DNA of 9,313 bases. Origin: Parcubacteria group bacterium. GTDB lineage: Bacteria > Patescibacteriota > Minisyncoccia > Phycocordibacterales > Phycocordibacteraceae. The number at the start of each line of letters is the position of its first letter. The stretch's first letter is position 1. The notes under the pieces were generated by a model. It was given only the letters and a program-made list of their open reading frames with translations, was not told where the DNA came from and made no database searches. The stretch spans positions 1-9,313 of the forward strand of contig JAQBRK010000022.1 in assembly GCA_028286505.1 (NCBI GenBank). The letters run 5' to 3'. Both the position numbers and the translations under genes were made by a program. Shown piece after piece: positions 5,368 through 9,313 of the stretch.

Positions 5368-6657
5368 TTACGTACGCAGGCGTTTTAACTCTGCGACCAC
5401 TTCAGCTGCGCTCATTTCGCGCTCGCTTGTCTCATTCAATGACTTGAGCTTCACCATACCGGAATCGAGTTCGTTGCGGCCGTAGGCAATGAAGTAGGGA
5501 ATCTCGCGTCGTGCGGCTTCGCGAATTTGGTCACCGAGCGCTTTACCGGAAACGTTCACGAGAACGCTCAGACCTGCTTCGCGAAGCGTGGTAGCGAATT
5601 CCTGAGCTGCGGCGATATCGTCGTCGGACGGCGTGCCGAGGAATAGGAGGGGAGAGGAGCTCGCCTTCGGAGCGTAACCGTGGGTATCGAGGAAATCGAG
5701 AAGAGAAACGTCCCCGATGGCGAAACCGATGGCGGGAATAGATTCTCCTCCGAAAAGTGCAAGAAGATTGTCGTAGCGGCCACCGCCGAAAAGCGCACGC
5801 TTATTTTCCGGGTTGGTGTCGTAAATCTCAAAAATAGTGCCCGTGTAGTAGTCGAATCCACGGATGATGGATGGGTCGAAGACGACATTATTCATGCCGC
5901 GCGCTTCGAATTCCTCGATAAGTCCTTCAAGCTTCGCTTTTTCTTCTTGCACGCCCAGGTGTTCGCCCGACAGTATCAGCTCGAGAGCGTCTTTACCTTC
6001 ACGCCGGAAGGGTGCGCGAGCCGCTTCAAGTTCTTCTGCAGGAAGCTTCGCAGCCCTATCAAGCAAGCGAAGATATTCCTTTGACTCATCCGCAGTGTAG
6101 CCAAGCGCGTCGGTCGCGGCGTTGAGGAGCGCGCGCGAATTGATGCGGATGGTGAAGTCACCCTCGTACGCACCCAGCGCCTTAAGGCATTCCGAAGCAA
6201 GAACAATTATTTCACCGTCGGCTTTAGCGTCGGCGATACCGATAAGGTCGACGTCTATTTGATAGAACTCACGCATACGTCCCTTTTGAGGACGTTCGTA
6301 TCGAAAACGGTTACCGATATTGAACCAACGAACAGGGAAGACGAGTTCACGCTTCTTTCCCGCTATCATGCGCGCGAGCGTCGGAGTCATCTCAGGGCGT
6401 AGCGTGACGCGACGGTCGCCGCGGTCGGTGAAAGTGAATGTTTGCTCGTTCACTATTTCTTCGCTCGTCTTGCTTTCGTAAAGTTCAGCCGGCTCAAGCG
6501 GAGAAGCGTTGTATTCCTCGTACCCGTAGGAACGAAGCTTTGCGCGAACGGTATCGAATACGCTCTGGAGCTGTGCCCAGTCGGCGGGGTAGAAATCCCG
6601 TACGCCTTTATAGGATTCGGTGGAGAGAGCCTCTCCCTTCGTGTCTTTCGGAGCCAT
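5368..6657 (-). CDS. hisS: Histidine--tRNA ligase
   Basis: Class II aminoacyl-tRNA synthetase of 429 aa, the usual length, which charges tRNA-His with histidine in the cytoplasm using ATP. Visible signatures are TLRPEMTPTLAR (85-96), motif 2 FRYERPQKGRMREFYQ (118-133), the histidine-A motif RGFDYYTG (266-273), GGGRYDNL (291-298) and motif 3 GFAIG (311-315). An anticodon-binding domain follows from about residue 335. REFYQIDVDLIG and DYYTG are closer to the archaeal/eukaryotic type of HisRS than to the E. coli type (RQFHQLGCE, DYYTRT); this is by eye. The ATG at 6657 gives an N-terminus with the typical SYKGVRDFYP at 15-24. AAGGA touches the ATG with no spacing and cannot act as a normal Shine-Dalgarno, whereas TGC-TACACT ends 7 nt upstream, so a leaderless mRNA is likely. 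It probably heads an operon with the 37-aa ORF and the exonuclease. Confidence 0.97.
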   Translation of the reverse strand: MAPKDTKGEALSTESYKGVRDFYPADWAQLQSVFDTVRAKLRSYGYEEYNASPLEPAELYESKTSEEIVNEQTFTFTDRGDRRVTLRPEMTPTLARMIAGKKRELVFPVRWFNIGNRFRYERPQKGRMREFYQIDVDLIGIADAKADGEIIVLASECLKALGAYEGDFTIRINSRALLNAATDALGYTADESKEYLRLLDRAAKLPAEELEAARAPFRREGKDALELILSGEHLGVQEEKAKLEGLIEEFEARGMNNVVFDPSIIRGFDYYTGTIFEIYDTNPENKRALFGGGRYDNLLALFGGESIPAIGFAIGDVSLLDFLDTHGYAPKASSSPLLFLGTPSDDDIAAAQEFATTLREAGLSVLVNVSGKALGDQIREAARREIPYFIAYGRNELDSGMVKLKSLNETSEREMSAAEVVAELKRLRT

Positions 6658-6664
6658 TCCTTTG

Positions 6665-6673
6665 AGTGTAGCA
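6665..6673 (-). promoter_or_regulatory. Candidate leaderless extended -10 promoter of hisS
   Basis: Minus strand TGC (6673-6671) plus TACACT (6670-6665) is an extended -10 element ending 7 nt before the hisS ATG at 6657. It lies just past the terminator of the upstream response-regulator gene, so hisS should start its own transcript here. The -35 region falls in the A/T tract of that terminator (TTTTAT at 17 nt spacing) and is weak. Confidence 0.5.
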
Positions 6674-6690
6674 GATTGGGCGCGGGTATA

Positions 6691-6726
6691 AAAAAAGCGT
6701 TCCCTGCCACGAGCGGGCAGGGAACG
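6691..6726 (-). terminator. Rho-independent terminator of the response-regulator gene
   Basis: The arms 6698-6708 (CGTTCCCTGCC) and 6716-6726 (GGCAGGGAACG) form a perfect 11-bp stem with a 7-nt loop. On the minus strand the stem is followed within 1 nt by six T residues (6696-6691). It lies 18 nt past the stop of the regulator gene and separates it from hisS. Confidence 0.9.
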
Positions 6727-6744
6727 GGAGGATTGTCACTGGGA

Positions 6745-7413
6745 CTAGATTTCATGGAGCCAGTAACCTTTCTCCGGAATGGTCTCGATGACGAAGGACA
6801 ACCCCTCTTCCTTGCAGAGCTTCTTTCGAAGACGCATCACGATAACATCGATGGAATTCGAGACATCGACGAGCTCAGTCGCTTTTCGCCGCATAAGTAG
6901 ATCTCGATCCACTACATGAGTTGAAGAGCGGGCTAATGTGACGAGTGCTTCGTATTCATAGCCAGTCAGCACGACCGGTACACCGCTTACTCTGACAATC
7001 TTGAGATGCGTGTCGACTTCTAAGTTGCCGATCACTATGGGCGGGTGGTAACGAGTCCGCCTAACTACGGCATGAAGGTGCGCGATGAGTTCCTGCTGAT
7101 GCACCGGTAGGTCTATGTAGCCGTCGGCGCCCGCGTCAAAGCATTCGGCAGAAAGAAGCGGTTGGTGTATGCCGCCGGCCACAATCATGATGGGCGACCG
7201 CACGTGCTCGTTTCTCAGGTGTCCTACGAGCAGAGGCGCAGCGACGTCAGGAAGGCTAACATCAATGAGCAGCAGGTCATAAGGAATGCGTCGCGCTTCT
7301 TCAAGACACTCGTGACCCGTTGGAATGGTAAGGATCTCATGGCCGGCCGAGGATAAAAGCGCGGAAAGGTTGTGCGCTGTCTCCTCGTTAGGTTGTACGG
7401 ATAACGCCTTCAT
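6745..7413 (-). CDS. OmpR/CtrA-like response regulator with degenerate receiver domain
   Basis: A 222-aa transcription factor with an N-terminal receiver (about 1-118) and a C-terminal winged-helix DNA-binding domain (about 125-222). The phospho-acceptor aspartate is kept (LLIDVSLPD, D51). The acidic pair of normal receivers is Q7-P8-N9, the conserved Ser/Thr of strand 4 is A79 (PIMIVAGG), and the conserved Lys before Pro is L102 (IDLPVH). Phosphorylation is therefore doubtful and regulation may be by other means. The output domain shows LTGYEYEALVTLA, the recognition-helix region SNSIDVIVMRLRKKL and the wing IETIPEKGYWL. The stretch LIAHLHAVVRR and the LTGYEYE motif resemble CtrA. The ATG at 7413 is chosen over one at 7488 because the receiver fold begins there and a Shine-Dalgarno precedes it. 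No histidine kinase gene adjoins. A terminator follows, so it is monocistronic, and it is divergent from the GFA gene. Confidence 0.92.
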   Translation of the reverse strand: MKALSVQPNEETAHNLSALLSSAGHEILTIPTGHECLEEARRIPYDLLLIDVSLPDVAAPLLVGHLRNEHVRSPIMIVAGGIHQPLLSAECFDAGADGYIDLPVHQQELIAHLHAVVRRTRYHPPIVIGNLEVDTHLKIVRVSGVPVVLTGYEYEALVTLARSSTHVVDRDLLMRRKATELVDVSNSIDVIVMRLRKKLCKEEGLSFVIETIPEKGYWLHEI

Positions 7414-7421
7414 AAGGGCTT

Positions 7422-7431
7422 CTCCTTCTCC
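7422..7431 (-). promoter_or_regulatory. Shine-Dalgarno deciding the response-regulator start
   Basis: Minus strand GGAGAAGGAG (7431-7422) ends 8 nt before the ATG at 7413. It supports this start over the in-frame ATG at 7488, which has no such site and would add 25 residues ahead of the receiver fold. Confidence 0.75.
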
Positions 7432-7455
7432 ACGGAATGCGGAGTTACTCTCTTG

Positions 7456-7484
7456 CTTGTACTCCCGCGGCGCTTCGACGTCAA
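7456..7484 (-). promoter_or_regulatory. Candidate promoter of the response-regulator gene
   Basis: Minus strand TTGACG (7484-7479, five of six -35 bases), a 17-nt spacer, then TACAAG (7461-7456, four of six -10 bases). It would give a leader of about 35 nt carrying the Shine-Dalgarno. The -35 overlaps the first copy of the direct repeat at 7481-7499, which would fit autoregulation. Confidence 0.45.
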
Positions 7485-7499
7485 ACACGTTTCAAGCAC
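7481..7499. promoter_or_regulatory. Candidate operator: direct repeat TCAA(A/G)CAC with 11-bp period
   Basis: TCAAACAC (7481-7488) and TCAAGCAC (7492-7499) match at seven of eight bases and are exactly 11 bp apart, one helical turn. That arrangement is typical of sites for OmpR/PhoB-family regulators, which bind direct repeats as head-to-tail dimers. It sits between the divergent regulator and GFA genes, over the -35 of the first and upstream of the -10 of the second. Assignment to this regulator is inference. Confidence 0.4.
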
Positions 7500-7502
7500 A
7501 AG

Positions 7503-7511
7503 TGGTAGGAT
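7503..7511 (+). promoter_or_regulatory. Candidate leaderless extended -10 promoter of the GFA gene
   Basis: TGG (7503-7505) followed by TAGGAT (7506-7511) forms an extended -10 hexamer that ends 7 nt before the ATG at 7519. No good -35 is present at 16-18 nt, where the candidate operator repeat lies instead, so transcription may depend on an activator. The overlapping AGGATAGG could be read as a weak Shine-Dalgarno, so a leaderless start is likely but not certain. Confidence 0.45.
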
Positions 7512-7518
7512 AGGCCCT

Positions 7519-7872
7519 ATGAAAACCTATACGGGCGGATGTCACTGCGGCAAATTCAAGTACGAAGCGGAAATCGATTTGAAGAGCGCAATCGAATGCA
7601 ATTGCTCTCGTTGCCATAAACTCGGGCTTGTTCTCAGTTTTATCCCGCCTGAGCAATTTAAACTGATTGAAGGGTCAGAAACGGAACTTACGGACTATCA
7701 GTTCAATACCATGAAGATTCATCATCTCTTTTGTCCGGACTGCGGCGTAGAATCATTTGCACGAGGCGCGAACAAGGAAGGAAACCCGCTTTACTGCATA
7801 AACGTACGTTGTCTTGATGATGTGCTTCTTTCCGACCTCACGATTACGCCGGTCAACGGCAAAGACTACTAA
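7519..7872 (+). CDS. GFA-family (Mss4-like fold) zinc-binding protein
   Basis: A 117-aa protein of the family named after glutathione-dependent formaldehyde-activating enzyme. Members have the Mss4-like beta fold with a structural and a second zinc site; most, including this one, have no proven reaction. The Cys pattern is clear: GCHCG with C8 and C10, ECNCSRCHK with C27, C29 and C32, and FCPDCG with C72 and C75. The length matches the family. The ATG at 7519 directly precedes the conserved YTGGCHCG; an upstream in-frame ATG at 7453 would add 22 unrelated residues across the promoter region. The gene is divergent from the response regulator and may be under its control. Its stop codon overlaps that of the convergent PH-domain gene by 3 bp, with no terminator hairpin. 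The family is widespread in Proteobacteria, so acquisition by transfer is possible but not shown. Confidence 0.9.
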   Translation: MKTYTGGCHCGKFKYEAEIDLKSAIECNCSRCHKLGLVLSFIPPEQFKLIEGSETELTDYQFNTMKIHHLFCPDCGVESFARGANKEGNPLYCINVRCLDDVLLSDLTITPVNGKDY

Positions 7873-8450
7873 AGTCCCGCTAGTTTTTCCAGAGGAGAAA
7901 CGGCGGTAGGTGCAGTGCCCTCATGAAGTGCCGCTATCTCGCTCATGATGAGGTCGCGCAGTCCCTGCGGATTTGCGATGTCATCCATGATGAAGTGCTC
8001 TTCGGTACCGGCGCTCTGTACCTCAAGCTGTCCATACCCTATAAGCGTTCCGAAAAGTCCTTCTACGTCGGTGTTCACGTCCTGCACACGAGCAAGCAGA
8101 AGGGAGGACACTTCGCGGCTGAAAAAACCGTATTGATGAATGGAAATGATGCGCGTGGTCGTGATGACCCATTCGTTGAGGTAATACCGCGTGATGGTAT
8201 TGAAGGCGGCGCTCCACAGCACGATAAGCCAGAGACCGTAGGCAAGGCGGAAGAGGGGATTGGCTACGAAGGTAACGGTTGATATGGAACCGGTATGAGG
8301 AACGGCGTTCGAAATAAATTTCAGAAAAGGAAGGAATAACGTAGGGAGCCACGCAAGGAGTGCGAACGGAATGAGCGTTATGGCGAGCACGAACCAGTGC
8401 TTTCGCACCGCGCGCATCACTCGTTCTCCCGGCTCGAGTTCAACTTCCAT
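7869..8450 (-). CDS. Membrane protein with bacterial PH (DUF304/YdbT-like) domain
   Basis: A 193-aa protein with two transmembrane helices (about 20-45 and 64-86) and a cytoplasmic bacterial pleckstrin-homology-like domain (about 88-170). The domain is recognised from the family pattern YYLNEWVITTTRIISIHQYGFF followed by REVSSLLLARVQDV and a Gly-rich GTLIGYGQLEVQSAG segment. Family members sit in the inner membrane; their role is poorly known, with suggestions of envelope homeostasis. Residues 171-193 form a short tail. The ATG at 8450 begins 1 nt after the stop of the preceding 78-aa gene and has no Shine-Dalgarno, so translation is probably coupled. Its stop overlaps that of the convergent GFA gene. 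Confidence 0.88.
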   Translation of the reverse strand: MEVELEPGERVMRAVRKHWFVLAITLIPFALLAWLPTLFLPFLKFISNAVPHTGSISTVTFVANPLFRLAYGLWLIVLWSAAFNTITRYYLNEWVITTTRIISIHQYGFFSREVSSLLLARVQDVNTDVEGLFGTLIGYGQLEVQSAGTEEHFIMDDIANPQGLRDLIMSEIAALHEGTAPTAVSPLEKLAGL

Positions 8451-8451
8451 G

Positions 8452-8688
8452 CTAGAAGCCGCTTACCGCGTAGCTCGCGAGCGCGAGCGATACGATGACG
8501 TGAACGGTGATTGCAGAGAGCGCGACGGTGGTATTTCCGGCGTAGCGCAGCCAATGGAATGAAGCGACGACGGTATAGATGGCCCAAACGAAAAAGACCA
8601 GAAAGAATATAACCGGAATGACTTCGCTCATGGAGACCGTTGCGAAGTGAAGACCGACAGGTGTCGCGTACGCAGAGCTGGTAGGCAT
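8452..8688 (-). CDS. Small two-helix membrane protein in the prmC operon
   Basis: A 78-aa hydrophobic protein of unknown function. Two membrane helices are evident, about residues 23-43 (PVIFFLVFFVWAIYTVVAS) and 54-75 (TVALSAITVHVIVSLALAS), joined by a short loop with HWLRYAGN; that predicts a helical hairpin. Two starts are possible. The ATG at 8688 overlaps the prmC stop as TAATG, which favours coupled translation. The ATG at 8631 (residue 20, SEVIPVIFF) gives a 59-aa protein that looks more natural at its N-terminus. Neither has a Shine-Dalgarno. I report the longer form because of the overlap; the shorter one remains credible. The PH-domain gene follows after 1 nt, so the two membrane proteins may function together. 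Confidence 0.75.
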   Translation of the reverse strand: MPTSSAYATPVGLHFATVSMSEVIPVIFFLVFFVWAIYTVVASFHWLRYAGNTTVALSAITVHVIVSLALASYAVSGF

Positions 8689-9313
8689 TAGTAAAATGCT
8701 AGCACGAGGCGCTCGCGTCCATAGAGGTCGGTGCGAATAACGGTGCGCTTCGCGCCGCCTTCGATGAGTAACCGCTGCGCCTCCTTGATGTTGTCGATAT
8801 CGGCTTCAAGCCAAAGCTCACCCTCCTTCGCAAGATGCACGGGAACGGACGCCGCAATCTTGCGAATCACATTCAAGCCGTCTTCGCCGCTTACGAGCGC
8901 TTCTTTGGGCTCAAACAGCACGACGCTTGCATCAAGAACGCGTTCCGAGGGCACATAGGGCGGGTTCGACGCGATGACGTCGAAGCGACGGTCCTCAAGT
9001 GGATAAAAAAGATTGCCTATGCACACTCCGGAGCGACCGGGGTCGAGCTCGTTGCGCTCGATGTTCGCTTCGATAAGCTCCGCGTGCGCAGGAACGAGTT
9101 CCGAAAACGTAACGTAGGCATTCGGCAGTTTTGAAAGCACGGCAAGTCCGATAGCTCCGGAACCGGCACAGAGGTCAAGAAAGGTAAACGGCGCGTCACC
9201 GAAGCGCTCAAGAAGATGCTCGACGAGCAGTTCCGTCCACCACTCGGTCTCGGGGCGGGGAATGAGGGGTTTGGAAGCGAGCCCTATCTCGAGACCGAGG
9301 AAGGGAATCCACC
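8688..9313 (-). CDS. prmC: Release factor glutamine methyltransferase (N-terminus beyond window)
   Basis: This S-adenosylmethionine-dependent enzyme (PrmC/HemK) methylates the glutamine of the GGQ motif in release factors RF1 and RF2. The frame is open to the end of the window, so the N-terminal helical domain and start codon are missing; the GTG at 9140 is internal. The visible part begins WIPFLGLEIG and continues with the family signature LIPRPETEWW (coded near 9266-9237). The SAM-binding motif is LDLCAGSGAIGLA (near 9179-9141), and the catalytic NPPY is coded at 8966-8955, followed by VPSERVL and LVSGEDGL. The C-terminus RERLVLAFY is complete. It leads the coupled set prmC, 78-aa membrane protein, PH-domain protein: the prmC TAA shares a base with the next ATG. 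A release factor gene (prfA) often lies upstream of prmC, but that region is outside the window. Confidence 0.96.
   Translation of the reverse strand, partial: WIPFLGLEIGLASKPLIPRPETEWWTELLVEHLLERFGDAPFTFLDLCAGSGAIGLAVLSKLPNAYVTFSELVPAHAELIEANIERNELDPGRSGVCIGNLFYPLEDRRFDVIASNPPYVPSERVLDASVVLFEPKEALVSGEDGLNVIRKIAASVPVHLAKEGELWLEADIDNIKEAQRLLIEGGAKRTVIRTDLYGRERLVLAFY

Noticed and set aside
5680..6084. 134-codon plus-strand frame inside hisS
   Set aside because: It is antisense to a fully conserved hisS with all class II motifs and has no recognisable domain or start signal.
6652..6664. AAGGA next to the hisS start as a Shine-Dalgarno
   Set aside because: It abuts the ATG with no spacing, too close for ribosome binding; the extended -10 at 6665-6673 explains the start better.
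7414..7488. 25-residue N-terminal extension of the response regulator from the ATG at 7488
   Set aside because: It lies across the promoter region, has no Shine-Dalgarno and precedes the first strand of the receiver fold; the start at 7413 has a strong Shine-Dalgarno.
7453..7518. Upstream start of the GFA protein at 7453
   Set aside because: The extra 22 residues do not resemble the family, and the stretch holds the divergent promoter elements; 7519 directly precedes YTGGCHCG.
1..9313. Defence island, prophage, transposon, CRISPR array or tRNA genes
   Set aside because: The helicase-nuclease, DEDDy exonuclease and unknown genes could suggest defence, but they are not adjacent to each other and sit among housekeeping genes; no repeats with regular spacers, no transposase or integrase motifs and no cloverleaf sequence were seen.

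Overview
The window is compact bacterial chromosome, moderately G+C-rich by eye, with very short intergenic gaps, several coupled or overlapping genes, housekeeping functions mixed with small unknown proteins, and no tRNA, rRNA, CRISPR array or recognisable mobile element. The gene style suggests a Patescibacteria (CPR) genome, perhaps a higher-GC Parcubacteria lineage. The signs are the orphan small membrane proteins, the leaderless-looking promoters, the UvrD/PD-(D/E)XK protein and the helix-poor genome economy. This assignment is inference, because no rRNA or ribosomal protein gene is present.

Layout. (1) 1-2307 (+): 3' part of a UvrD/RecB-type helicase with a C-terminal PD-(D/E)XK nuclease. 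(2) 2366-2587 (+): a 73-aa unknown gene with its own near-consensus extended -10 promoter, a strong Shine-Dalgarno and a terminator. (3) 2606-4036 (-): a DsbA-like membrane-anchored thioredoxin-fold protein whose CXXC is replaced by SSYS, followed by a 238-aa unknown protein. (4) 4125-4622 (+): a two-helix membrane protein ending in a UUCG-loop terminator. (5) 4670-6657 (-): hisS, a possible 37-aa coupled ORF, and a DEDDy 3'-5' exonuclease. (6) 6745-7413 (-): an OmpR/CtrA-like orphan response regulator with a degenerate receiver. (7) 7519-7872 (+): a GFA-type zinc protein transcribed divergently from the regulator. (8) 7869-9313 (-): prmC (N-terminus missing), a small two-helix membrane protein, and a bacterial PH-domain membrane protein, tightly coupled.

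How the parts relate. hisS and prmC serve translation (charging of tRNA-His; methylation of release factors). The helicase-nuclease and the DEDDy exonuclease are DNA/RNA processing enzymes. The DsbA-like, PH-domain and two small two-helix proteins act at or outside the membrane. The regulator and GFA genes share a 105-bp divergent promoter region that holds an 11-bp-spaced direct repeat, a plausible operator.

The most noteworthy signals are: four start codons placed 6-7 nt downstream of TANNNT hexamers, three of them with an extended TGn (candidate leaderless transcripts), alongside three genes with classical Shine-Dalgarno sites; the cysteine-free DsbA-like protein; and the degenerate receiver with its candidate operator. 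I see no convincing multi-gene novel system such as a defence island; the novelty is at the level of single genes and expression signals.
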